The position numbers and the translations under genes were made by a program. DNA of 64,000 nt. Source: Corticium candelabrum (lineage: Eukaryota > Porifera > Homoscleromorpha > Homosclerophorida > Plakinidae). Positions 12,799-27,304 of this stretch are shown here, one piece after another. The notes under the pieces were generated by a model. The model saw only the letters and a program-made list of their open reading frames with translations. It was not told the DNA's origin and searched no databases. The stretch lies in NCBI RefSeq assembly GCF_963422355.1, contig NC_085089.1:1501001-1565000 (forward strand). Reading direction: 5' to 3'. Every line of letters begins with the position of its first letter. Position 1 is the stretch's first letter.

Positions 12799-13200
12799 AT
12801 GCTATCCTCTCTTCGGCCTCTCACTCGAACGACTCGTTCACTTCTGGTTGTACAGCTTCGTTCTGTAATGAAACAAACGAGACTGAGAGTTATCGACAAC
12901 AGTATACCAACCACGACGTCAGCTCAAGACGCTCCATACTGCATCCACGTGTACGGATCAAAGAAGGTGGCTCAGCTTGGTGACGTCATAAAGATGGCGT
13001 ACAAGGGCAAGATGTACAAGGCGGTTGTAGTGAGCGATACGGGTTGCAGACATGTACGATTCGATAACAAGAACAACGTGGTGGTCGTAGATGACAACTT
13101 GTCGCCCGTGGGTACTAGAATCACTGGACCGTTGCCTACAGAATTGAGAGGAAAACCCGGACTTTCCAAGTTGTTAGCGATAGCAAGTAGATTTGTATAG
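12799..13200 (+). CDS. MRPL14: Mitochondrial large ribosomal subunit protein uL14m
   Basis: Single-exon gene of 133 residues. uL14m is a core protein of the mitochondrial 39S subunit at the intersubunit interface. Seen: a basic, Ser/Thr/Arg-rich N-terminus (MLSSLRPLTRTTRS) suitable as a mitochondrial targeting peptide, then MKQTRLRVIDNS, APYCIHVYG, LGDVIKMAYKGKMYKAVVV, VRFDNKNNVVVVDDN, PVGTRITGPLPTELR and the C-terminal KLLAIASRFV. These match MRPL14 block by block. It has no intron, unlike its neighbours. The next gene (DMAC2L) is also mitochondrial and starts 482 bp downstream. Confidence 0.94.
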   Translation: MLSSLRPLTRTTRSLLVVQLRSVMKQTRLRVIDNSIPTTTSAQDAPYCIHVYGSKKVAQLGDVIKMAYKGKMYKAVVVSDTGCRHVRFDNKNNVVVVDDNLSPVGTRITGPLPTELRGKPGLSKLLAIASRFV

Positions 13201-13682
13201 GGACATTGATCTTTAAATTAAAAAAGTTATGATGCATATAATAAATGCAATAATTAATTTGGTGTGTAGAATGTATGCCTTTGGCATTAAATGTGTATTG
13301 TGTGGACACCTTGATTTACCACTAGGGTTCCTACTAAATGATCAAATTAGTAGCAATCGATATCAAAGTGTCCAATTTCTTTATTACAATTAGTTTACTG
13401 CGGAGACATATTTATTACATACTCATTGACTTACAAGTATCAATGCGTATGATTAATTAAGCATATGATTAATTAATTAAGTATATGTTGCAATGTAATT
13501 TATCTACATCGGTTGTACAGTTGAATATGATGCGTCTACAGTTGAATTCATTGTATATGATATATGGTGGTACACTAGTCTACATGCACAGTACTGTGGC
13601 TACAGACACACACACGTGCAGTGTGCTGTGGTTAGAATTCCGAGGGCATTGTACGCGCATTGTCTTTAGATCGACTTCTAGT

Positions 13683-14734
13683 ATGCGTTTGTTTGTTCTC
13701 AAGTCTCTTCGTTTGCCTTTACCTAGACGGATGGGATATGATTGGAACAGATGTTTCTATTCGTGGATGAACTTCGTTTTCAACAAGTGCTTCACCTGTA
13801 GTCTAAAGCTTTCTAGTTCTATAATTAATTTGTTGTAGTTGTTTGATTGTAGCAATTACAAGTGTTCTAGAAATAAATTTTTAGTTTAAGTAAGGTTATA
13901 ACGTTTAATTCATCAAGTGTATTTGTATTAACAGAGTGGACTATGGAAGATTAGAAGAAATTGGTCCAGACAAGTGAGATTTTTGTTTTGTTATTGACAC
14001 ATTTTTAATAAATTTATAAGACATGTACTTATAGTATGTAGCACACAAAAAGTATTCTGTATTTTGGTTGAATTATTAACGTAAATCTGACTTATTTCTA
14101 TTAATGAATTAAGAAGTAAATTAAATTAAAGTTGTTGTAGTTAGTGTTGATGTAACTTGATAGAGTGTGATTTCGACAGGATAGCAGCTGAGTGGGTTGT
14201 TCGATGTGGAGGCTCCATACGCTTTCAAGGATACGAGCGTTGGGAAAAGGACTACAACCTTTTGCCTCATGGCACTCAAGGCCGATTTCTTTTAACTGAT
14301 ATTGATGCTTCAAACACAAGTATAACAGATGGTGGTTTAGCACACCTTGGTAATGTATAACTAAGAGTAACCACTCAATAAGAATTTAGCACACAAATTA
14401 CCATCTTGTGTAGAAGGTCTGAAGCATCTTCGCACTTTGAATATGACAGACTGCAGGTATGTTGGGGACTTAGGTCTAACGCACGTCAAACATGTACAGG
14501 ATTGCTTGAATACATTGGTACTACAAGGATGCACAGGAGTCACAGAGAAAGGGTTGTTTCATCTGCACTATCTCAGGTTTGGAGAGTCAACGTTTAAATT
14601 TATTATGTAATGTATGTGTATTTGTCAGACATCTGAAATACCTGAATGTGGTTGATACGTCTTCCGTGGGGCAATCAGAAGCAATTCAGCAGCTAAAACA
14701 GTCACTTCCACAATGTGAAATTGTACATAATTAA
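13683..14734 (+). CDS. DMAC2L: ATP synthase-coupling factor B-like / DMAC2L
   Basis: Leucine-rich-repeat mitochondrial protein (ATP5S/factor B family). Exons 13683-13786, 13935-13973, 14180-14349, 14414-14576, 14629-14734; 193 residues with all phases consistent. The start chosen is MRLFVLKSLRLPLPRRMG, a short basic targeting-like leader just before the conserved WMNFVFNKVDYGRLEEIGPD. Other family landmarks seen: AAEWVVRCGGSIRFQG, ERWEKDYNLLP and the LRRs LKHLRTLNMTDCRYVGDLGL, LNTLVLQGC and LKYLNVVD. Exon 2 is only 39 nt. A longer in-frame upstream start at 13485 exists but gives a non-family extension. The paralogue DMAC2 is the alternative name; the N-terminal NFVFNKVDY block favours DMAC2L. 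Confidence 0.9.
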
Positions 14735-16115
14735 ATTAATGAGGGTTTATATTAGTGAGTGCAACGCAGATTTATCTACGTGTATGTCTCAATTGTACAA
14801 TGATTAGAAAGTTTGTTTTTGAATTGTGGTCTGATGCTTATGTCTGACATATGAATAATTTGTTTGCCCAATAAATTAGTAGTGCTACTTTTGTTGATTG
14901 TTGACTACTTTTATCATTATATTTATATAAATTACTATCTTACCTATCAGTAATAATAAGTAAATTAATAAATCACTAAAATTTAAATATGAACATATGA
15001 ATTACCTAAAATTATTTTTTAAATGAACATATAAATTACTTAAAGTTTGTTATCATGCAAATGCATCTTTGTTACTGCCGGTACCATAGTATACATATGA
15101 AAATACCTTGTTATTGGATGAGATGCATGGTACTTTAGCTATGTAGTTTTTACATATCTTGTTCTAAAGAGAATTTCTTTTTTGATGTTCATTTATTGAC
15201 GTTATCTCGTTCAAAAGGCGTTAATATAACAAATGGCAGCCTACTTGTGGTTATAATTAACTCTATAATTAACTGGGTAGCTCTTCTCACTCTGAGAAGA
15301 AAAAAACTTCTACTTCAGCATGCGCAGCTACGTATACTATTGCAAGTAGGTTATGTTTTACTCGCCTTATCGTTTTAATGGCACCGAATAAATGTTATAA
15401 TAGATATAAAAATAAATATAAAAATAAATATAAAAATAAATATTAAATCAAATTTTAATATAAATATTTAGACTGCAATGAGTCTAATCAATGCATTTAA
15501 ATTTTTTACAGAAAAATATTGTACAATACAGTCGTGTACGGTAGCGATACCGGACAGCGGTATCCCGTATATCAGTATCAGCAGGGCCTTGCAGTCCCTT
15601 CGTTTCTTGGTCGTTGTTCTCGTTTCGTGAACGTATAATACGATAAAATACCCTTGTCGCAAAAAGGCTGTCATTCGGAGATTACAAGGTTATAGTTACT
15701 TATACCTTTACCTTTACTGTGCACTCTGTACACAAAAGCACGTCGATGTGACCGCATCCGGGTTACTGCAATTTACCGATTCACTGAAGCGAAGCTCCAC
15801 GTCGAGATGAGACGCTAGTGTGTCGTCTGATGGACTGGGTTCATTGCAATAGTTGTTACATACAGCCTCCGGCCGCCGGGCGGCGATTCTGTTTGACGAG
15901 CTGCGGGCACATATTCTGTGACCGATGCCAACAGCAGAGCGGTAAGTGAACTCAAGTGTAGGTCTCACATGTGTGGCGACCTGGACAGCATCTCGTTGTG
16001 TGTCTAGAGTCTAGGAGTAGTTGTCGATTATGTGGAGCTAGCTGTTCGACGATTGTGCTGTCGACGAAGGTTTGCGAGATTTCCTTTCATTTATTATTTT
16101 GTTATTTAAATTAAT
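14735..16115. other. AT-rich intergenic region
   Basis: Contains A+T-rich sequence with a short tandem ATAAATATAAAA array near 15403-15445. A more GC-rich block (about 15720-16080) could hold an untranslated first exon of the next gene, for example ending in CAGAGCG|gtaagt at about 15940. That is speculative. No coding gene seen. Confidence 0.5.
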
Positions 16116-16835
16116 TTGTTTTTTATTTATTTATTTATTTGTTTATTTATTATTTATTTATTTATTTATATAGTAATTTATTTATTTATTTCTTATTTAT
16201 TTATTTATTTATTTATTTATATAGTAATTTATTTATTTATTTATTTATTAATTTATTTATATAGTAATTTATTTATTTATTTTTTCTTTATTTATTTATT
16301 TATTTATATAGTAATTTATTTATTAATTAATTAATTAATTTGTTTATTTGTTTATTTATTTGTTTATTAATTATTTATTTATTTATTTGTTTATTTATTT
16401 ATTTATTTGTTTTTTTTATTATTTATTTACTTATTTGTTTATTTATTTATTCATTTATTTATTTATTTATTTGTTTATTTATTATTTATTTGTTTATTTA
16501 TTTATTTATTTATTCATTTATTTATTTGTTTATTATTTATTTATTTATTTATTTGTTTATTTGTTTGTTTATTTGCTTACTTATTTACTTACTCACTCAC
16601 TTACTTACTTATTTATCTATTAATTAATTATAATTAATTAATTTATTTATTTATCTATTTATTGTGTATTAATTAATTTGTTATTTATGTAATTTTTATG
16701 AATGCATTTATTTATTTATTTATCTATTTATTATGTAATAATTAATTTGCTTATTTATGTATTAATTAATTAATTTATTTATGTATTTTTTATTAATGCA
16801 TTTATTTATTTATTTATTTATTTATAAATTTATTT
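16116..16835. repeat. TTTA tetranucleotide satellite (about 720 bp)
   Basis: Dominated by (TTTA)n with variants TTTG, TTAC and CTCA, and interrupted by a recurring TATATAGTAAT spacer near 16170, 16220, 16260 and 16305. That pattern suggests higher-order unit duplication. Frames rich in Phe/Ile/Tyr/Leu through here are repeat artefacts. Confidence 0.95.
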
Positions 16836-16865
16836 TGCACTGAAGGGGTGGACGTGTTTGTATAG

Positions 16866-21056
<4,191 letters not shown>

Positions 21057-21180
21057 AGGTTACGCCCTGTGTGACTAACTCTAGAGTATATGGTATGTAT
21101 GGCACTATGTATATGAACTCTTTTGACAGACTGCATTAACACTGAAAGGTCTCATTGAATTTCTTCTCACCTCAATACAT

Positions 21181-21182
<2 letters not shown>

Positions 21183-21242
<60 letters not shown>

Positions 21243-21243
21243 C
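21183..21243. repeat. (CA)n at the LINE 3' end
   Basis: About 60 bp, starting with CACGCGCG then uninterrupted CA. It is contiguous with the 3' end of the LINE, which would be (TG)n on the element strand. Confidence 0.95.
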
Positions 21244-22434
21244 TTGATTCCACCATACCCACTATGGGTTTTGGCAACGCAGCGTAATAGCGCTTCTCCA
21301 AGCAGCACGATCATCAGCATCATAAAGACTGATATGTAATGATCTGAGGTCTCTTGTGACAACATCTATCCATCTCTGTTTAGGCCCATGTGTTGGTCTT
21401 GTTGCATTACTAAGTCTGCTGCGAAGTAATTGTTTTGGGGATGATTGTCACTCATGCGTAGCAGATGCCCCAGCCATTGCAATCATTGTTTCTGTATTGT
21501 CATAGCAATAGGGTCTTCACACGCTCGTTCTAAATTGTCTGAATTCTTGATTTTATTCCATCTTGACACACCAAGAATCGATCGAATGCACCACATGTGG
21601 AATGTATTTAAGCGTTGCAAGTTTGGTTGTGTAACGGACCAAGTCTCACATCCATATAGCAAAACAGGTCTCACCAAAGCACGAAAAATTTTCATCTTTG
21701 TGGAGATTAAAAACTGCCTGTTGGTAAATACCCTTTTCTTCCAGGAACCAAAAACTTTACTTGCTTTGCTTATACGAGCATCAATTTCAGCAATGCATCC
21801 ACCATCTTGGCTCATGATACTCCCCAAGTAAGTAAACTCTGTAACGTTTTCAAGAACAGAACCGTCAAGAAGAATACGTGCCTGCTCGTAACCAATGCTC
21901 AAAACTTTTGTTTTCTTGATGCTGATTTTCATTCCCCATTTACAGCAGGACTCATGTAGACTGTCCACTAACTTTTGTAGTTCACCCGAGGTCTTCCCAA
22001 TTAAAGCTAAATCATCAGCATACATAGCAGCTTTAATGACACCAGTTCCTTGAGCTTTGACTCTGTAGTTTATGTAGAGACTTTCCTCTTTCCTGTATTC
22101 AATTTCTATTCCGCCAACTTTAGCTTTGTTTAGTGCTTCACATACAATATTGTTCATGACGAGATTAAATAATACAGGAGCCATAGCACAACCCTGACGT
22201 ATACCAGTTGTAACTTCAAATTTTGATGACTTCTCACCACTAGATTTGACAACACAATGTGTTCCATCGTGAATGTCAACAATCAATTGTACAACTTGTT
22301 CCTCAATACCTCTCTCTTTCAAAAGTAGTCTGAGAATTTCTCTAGGTACGGAGTCAAAAGCTTTTTCCAGATCAACAAAATAAATATGGACAGCACACTC
22401 ATGTTCAATGGACTTTTCAATTAACTGACTAACC

Positions 22435-22436
<2 letters not shown>
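21244..22436 (-). mobile_element. Non-LTR retrotransposon reverse transcriptase fragment, 5'-truncated
   Basis: The minus-strand frame (about 22436 to 21483) encodes the RT core: FVDLEKAFDSVPREILR, GIRQGCAMAPVLFNLVMN, the catalytic MYADDLALIG, FTYLGSIMSQDGG and ALVRPVLLYGCETWSV. The endonuclease portion is absent. On the element's strand the 3' end (CCATAGTGGGTATGGTGG at about 21265-21248) runs directly into a (TG)n tract at 21243-21183. The 5' truncation point abuts a second (TG)n tract (22502-22437). The frame is open for about 320 residues, so the copy is fairly young. Confidence 0.88.

Positions 22437-22502
<66 letters not shown>
22437..22502. repeat. (CA)n at the LINE 5' truncation point
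   Basis: About 65 bp of uninterrupted CA immediately next to the truncated 5' side of the reverse-transcriptase frame. Confidence 0.95.
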
Positions 22503-22506
<4 letters not shown>

Positions 22507-22641
22507 CAGTATAGACTATCTTCTTGTGCTGTTAGGTGGCCATCAAACTTTGAGCAATTGGTACAGTCAGACCTTGTTATTCTGACCGCGTTTGTCTTGC
22601 AGGTTTTAGTCGGACTAATGCAACTGTTGGATTATCTGTAT

Positions 22642-22644
<3 letters not shown>

Positions 22645-22728
<84 letters not shown>
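22645..22728. repeat. (AT)n followed by (GATA)n
   Basis: About 50 bp of AT followed by eight GATA units. Confidence 0.95.
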
Positions 22729-22729
<1 letters not shown>

Positions 22730-23842
22730 TACAGTGAATCCATGCATATGTACATGGTTTCATGTGTATTTTCGTCAGACGGTGAGGGTGTAGGAATAAT
22801 GAGATCTGACTGTATCAATTTAGAGCTGACGGTTATGAATGTAAATATCACAATTTGCTCTTTTGGTGTTGTTGAGCCTACATTTTTCAATGTTTTAAAG
22901 TCTTTTGTCTTTTTTTCAACTTGGGTCAACTGCACGTGTACATGCTTGCAACCTGAGGATGTATCAGTGAGAAGTGAGGGCAATGGTCACTGATGTGTCC
23001 ATTAATTAACTTTAGTACTAAAGGGTTTACCTATTCTATGTCATTATAATGTCTACTCAACTGCCAGGAGCACTTATACAGTGATTTATAAAGAGACAAA
23101 TTTCTGGATGCTTACAGTAGCTAGATCTTAAATACATGTAAGTCATTTCCACTTGCATTGGTACAGATCATTGTTTCACGCAACATTTGTACCACGTGTG
23201 CATAGACATATGCAACGTCCTTTGTTCTCTTCGTTCTAAAGGTAGACTGAAGTCACTGAACAATGTGGACTGTTATCATGAATGAAACAAGGCAAGAACC
23301 CACTAGGGTGCTAAACATGCAGTCCAGCTAACTGTTTCAGTTGGAGCTGAGAGCACTTATTGAGAAGCTTTGTGCTGTCCATGTCCATCTGAGTATGTTT
23401 CAATAGTAGGCAAACATCTTAGATCGCATGTGCACGTATGATGAGGTTATCCTACTGCAGAGCAACCTGTAGAGTGGCTAAATCGGTGAAGTGTGTAAGT
23501 GATACAGATTTCTAAATACATAGATGTATATATGTGTTTGGCTTTGGAATGGGATACAAGCTCTTCTGTGGTTATGGTATGGCATTGGTGAGAGGGTGTG
23601 CTCTGAGACTGTCATTGTAGACCCTTGTGTTTCTGTTGCAGTAGTCGAACACTTGCACCATATTTCAAATGTCAGGTACTCAAAATATCTAATACATAAA
23701 TGATACTTGAACATTAATTAGGATAAAAAAATAGCAATAATAATAACTGTCCATATTGTGAATATCAGTACTGTAGGTAACATACTTAGCTTTGTGTGTT
23801 CGTGCATTACATAGAGTTGATATGTTAGTGTCACTCATCTTC

Positions 23843-24399
23843 TCAGCTGTAAACGGATAGACTCTGGAAAAATATGCCATGATGCCGTCCCATTTGTGCT
23901 ACCATCTTGGGCATTGGTGTCTGTAAAATCTTTGTGTATGTCCCAGGACCAGGCACTCTCTATGAAAGAACAGGAAGCATGATTAATGTAGGAATTAGTG
24001 AGTCGTCGTCTGTTCATACCGATTCCTTGAGATAGAAACGAGGCACCACTGATTTAAAACTCGATGTGACTGCTGGTGCTTTCCGGCTTACAACGACGTG
24101 ATTAGGATTATAATCCCCCGGTGAAGGACCGTCTTTCTATGATAATGAAAATTTGTGCATGTCTATTGATGCTCCGTTGATCACAACCATGACTTACTGG
24201 TTTGAATGGAGCTGACGGAAACCGTTTTGTTTCAGACTTGAATGCTGCATATCTGCAGTGAACAGCAATCAAAGGTGATAGCACAAAGTTTCTGTTTGCT
24301 GTAAAGCTACCTGGAGCCTGTTACTTGTTCTCCCCAAGCATCAGGAATAACATACTGGTTTGGGCTTGTACTTATTTCCTGTGAAGCAACAAGTGACAT

Positions 24400-24497
<98 letters not shown>

Positions 24498-25173
24498 CGC
24501 GCAACCTCGGTTGCTCTTTCTAGTAATTCCTGCCTGAGTGGTGTATATGTATGGCTACATACTTTGTCTCCACATCCATGCCCAATCTTTGGCCCTGTTT
24601 CACGGTCGATTGATTTGAAATTGTACGACCACTGTCGTGTAGACGCTTCCTCTACAAAGTCTTTGGTGTTGTAGCAACCAGGCAGCAAATATGGTCCATG
24701 GTCACCGGGCTCCAGAAAGTTAAGGAGTTTACCCTGCCTTCCTTGGCCCTTGAAGTTATACGAGCCCGGTCGTTGTTCAAGGTAATGGAGAAAGTCTTTT
24801 ATATCGTATGCTCCAGGATTTGGAGTGTCCTGTCAAAGTGATTCCCGATTGGTGCAAACACAAAACATTGAGTAGCTATCTGTTCTCTACTGTGTTACTG
24901 TGTATACCTTGATGTATGATCGCCACCATTCTCTGCTGTTTGCGCGCTCTTCCGCATGTTTAGTATCTGCAGGAGGACTGGAAGATGGCCTTGAAATAGT
25001 CTAGAAAAGAGGTTATATGTCTGAGCTGGGAAAGCTAGGGATTGCTAGGGAACAAAATGGTGAACTACCTTCCTGGTGCTAGACAATCTCGTGTGTGCTG
25101 ACGTTGTACGACCAGGAGAGATAGAGTCTCGTCGTCTTATTCGATCCTGATGAATAATAGGTTGCGCGTACAT
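23843..25173 (-). CDS. CIMAP2: Ciliary microtubule-associated protein 2 / LEXM-like (PG-rich repeat protein)
   Basis: Seven exons on the minus strand: 25069-25173, 24908-25000, 24563-24829, 24311-24378, 24198-24252, 24020-24136, 23843-23959; 273 residues with all phases consistent. The PG-rich (STPGR/SHIPPO-type) repeats are characteristic of sperm-tail and ciliary microtubule proteins. Seen: TPNPGAYDIKDFLHYL, RPGSYNFKGQGRQGKL, LLPGCYNTKDFVEEAS, WSYNFKSIDRETGPKIG, PSPGDYNPNHVVV and the final VPGPGTYTKILQTPMPK. The repeated [Y/C]x-[I/T]KDF blocks match LEXM/CIMAP2. Human LEXM is longer, so exact orthology is probable rather than certain. It diverges from PDCL across 108 bp. Confidence 0.82.
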
Positions 25174-25281
25174 CTCCCGCTCACACAGCGAGATCTGTTT
25201 CAACTGTAAACTTCGTTGCTACGGCACCGGCAAACCCCACCCACAGAATTAAGCGACTGATCACGTGATTTGAGGAGTTCT
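25174..25281. promoter_or_regulatory. Divergent promoter between CIMAP2 (-) and PDCL (+)
   Basis: The 108 bp between the two start codons must hold both core promoters or 5'UTRs. It contains GTTGCTACGGCACC at 25215-25228, which matches 11 of 14 positions of the RFX X-box palindrome GTTGCCATGGCAAC. It also contains the E-box palindrome GATCACGTGAT at 25259-25269. An X-box would suit a ciliary gene; binding is an inference. Confidence 0.6.
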
Positions 25282-26073
25282 ATGGACGATTCGAAAAGAA
25301 ACAACTATGTTTCTTCTTCAGACGACGAGAGAGAAAGTGGAGATGACGATAATTTATTAATTGCAAAGGAATCGAGTGTGGGGCCCCCTAAGGTGCTCTC
25401 TAATCCTGCCAGTGGACCAAAGACGGGACCGAAAGGCGTAATACGAGATTACGAACATTACCAAGAGTTGAGAGAGAAAGAAGAACAATGGAAAAAACAG
25501 CAGCAGAAAGCGCCATCGAGGAAACCACCGTCTCGAATGCAACCGGTCACTGGCCAAGCTGATGACGATCTGTTTGCTGAGCTCGAACTGGAGCTGGAGT
25601 CTGACCCGTTTGTAAACGAGTATAGAGAGAAGCGTTTGAGACAGATGCAAGTAGCTGCTGCCACAGCTGCACAGCACAAGCAGAATGCATTTGGCAGTGT
25701 AGTCGACGTCTCGGCTGACACTTTCCTGGAAGTTGTAGACAATGAGAATCCAGCTGTCTACGTTATTGTACACGTCTATGACAATTCTGTGGATGCATGC
25801 AGTGCTATGAATGGTTGCTTGGCGTGTCTGGCATCCGACTACCCTGACACAAAATTCTGCCGTTTAAAAGCATCGAATGCCCAAGTCAGCCACAAGTTTG
25901 AATCAGACGGACTACCTGCTTTGTTGGTGTATAGAGGCGGTCAACTAATAGGAAACTTTGTCCGGTTGTCGGATCAATTAGGCGATGATTTCTATGCTTC
26001 AGATGTTGAAAACTTTTTAGTATATCATAATTGCCTTCCAAAGAGTGACAAATCACAGCCAAATCTAGAATAG
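25282..26073 (+). CDS. PDCL: Phosducin-like protein
   Basis: Single-exon gene of 263 residues. PDCL is a thioredoxin-fold co-chaperone that works with CCT in folding and assembling G-protein beta-gamma dimers. The start is the ATG at 25282 (MDDSKRNNYVSSSDDERESG). Seen: an acidic Ser-rich N-terminus (CK2-like sites), GPKTGPKGVIRDYEHYQELR (the conserved Helix-1 region that contacts G-beta), LELELESDPFVNEYREKRL, and the thioredoxin-like domain from FGSVVDVSADTFLEVVD through VYVIVHVYD, DTKFCRLKAS and GLPALLVYRGG to DVENFLVYHNCLP. Layout and length fit PDCL, rather than the shorter PDCL2/3 group. It has no intron. Confidence 0.92.
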   Translation: MDDSKRNNYVSSSDDERESGDDDNLLIAKESSVGPPKVLSNPASGPKTGPKGVIRDYEHYQELREKEEQWKKQQQKAPSRKPPSRMQPVTGQADDDLFAELELELESDPFVNEYREKRLRQMQVAAATAAQHKQNAFGSVVDVSADTFLEVVDNENPAVYVIVHVYDNSVDACSAMNGCLACLASDYPDTKFCRLKASNAQVSHKFESDGLPALLVYRGGQLIGNFVRLSDQLGDDFYASDVENFLVYHNCLPKSDKSQPNLE

Positions 26074-26201
26074 CTAATCTAATAGAAAAGTCAGTACTCA
26101 TTAATGTATGACGTCTAATACACAAATTATGGAAACAATTTCTAACATATAGAATGATGTGTTTATGTACACTACACATAGAGCAAAGGGTGACCATCAG
26201 T

Positions 26202-27247
26202 CTAAGATACGACACAACCAGAGCTTGTTGAAGGCGCTGGAGCAGGCTCTGTTGACACATTCGGCTCAGGAATGGGTTTGATCTCTTCAGCCACAGCAGC
26301 ACCCTGCAACAAACAAAACCAGTGAATGGTTGGTTATCTAATCAAAGGAAACAGACACAGTCTGTACAGTAGTGGAGTCTAGCCTCGTTCCCAGACTGTG
26401 TAGATTATAGGAGTCACCACTGCACACTCACTGTGTATGTCTGACATCTGGACACACATTTGCATACCTCTGGCTTATCATGTGGTGTTTTACCCGATTT
26501 CAGTGACTTCAAGGCATCTTCTGTCCATGCAGGATTGACAGGTGGGAGAGCATAAGGCTCAGCACTGGCAAGACCAAACGTTGCCTTCACTGGTAACTCT
26601 GGAGGCTGATCAGGCACTTTATGAAAATAACTAACACACACAACATTAACAGCATACTCAGACTGAGATACAGTAAAACAATAGATACATAAATCCATTC
26701 TCGTGTTCACATTTCTCAAGTGTGCTCTTGACTAGTGGTCCGAGCTTTCGAAAGAAAACGTGCTCGTGAGGTCTGCAATGAGTTCCAGGGCCTTTCATAC
26801 TTGCATACTCTTTACTCAGCTTCTCAGCTGCTGCATACACTACGTAGAACGACAAAGAACTATGAAGGCAAAGTGTAGGGACAGAGGAAGGGAGGCCTGC
26901 ATAGTTACCAGTCGTAGTGTTTGCACCTGGTAGCTATGCAAGCTTCTGTCTATTAGATACGAGTATATGCTTACAACGGCTGCTCTCTCGTAAACAAGCA
27001 ATAGCCTCTCCACACTTGTCTTGAGCAAGAACATCCAATCCCAGGTAGCAGTAAGCCTGTACACAACAATGGACATCAAATGTCAGACTGTTGATGTTTA
27101 GATTCAACATGTATGATATACACAGTGAATATGTCATTCGGTTACCCCAAACAATGGATATTAATTGACCCCAAAAGAGCCAAACTAGTACATGAAGCTG
27201 TGTTCTACTCGTTTCATAGCTACGAGCGTATGTGCATGTAGTTGTGT

Positions 27248-27304
<57 letters not shown>

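Larger units (their letters stand above)
21057..23842. other. Intergenic region holding a LINE fragment and microsatellites
   Basis: Between the convergent coiled-coil gene and CIMAP2. The left half is a LINE fragment flanked by (CA)n. The middle has (AT)n and (GATA)n at about 22645-22728. From 22737 to 23842 I see no gene or named repeat. Confidence 0.6.

Noticed and set aside
12528-12914. 128-codon minus-strand frame overlapping MRPL14
   Set aside because: Antisense shadow of the MRPL14 coding exon and 5' flank; no family resemblance.
16116-16637. Phe/Ile/Tyr/Leu-rich frames resembling a multi-pass membrane protein
   Set aside because: Produced by the (TTTA)n satellite; no splice context or codon structure.
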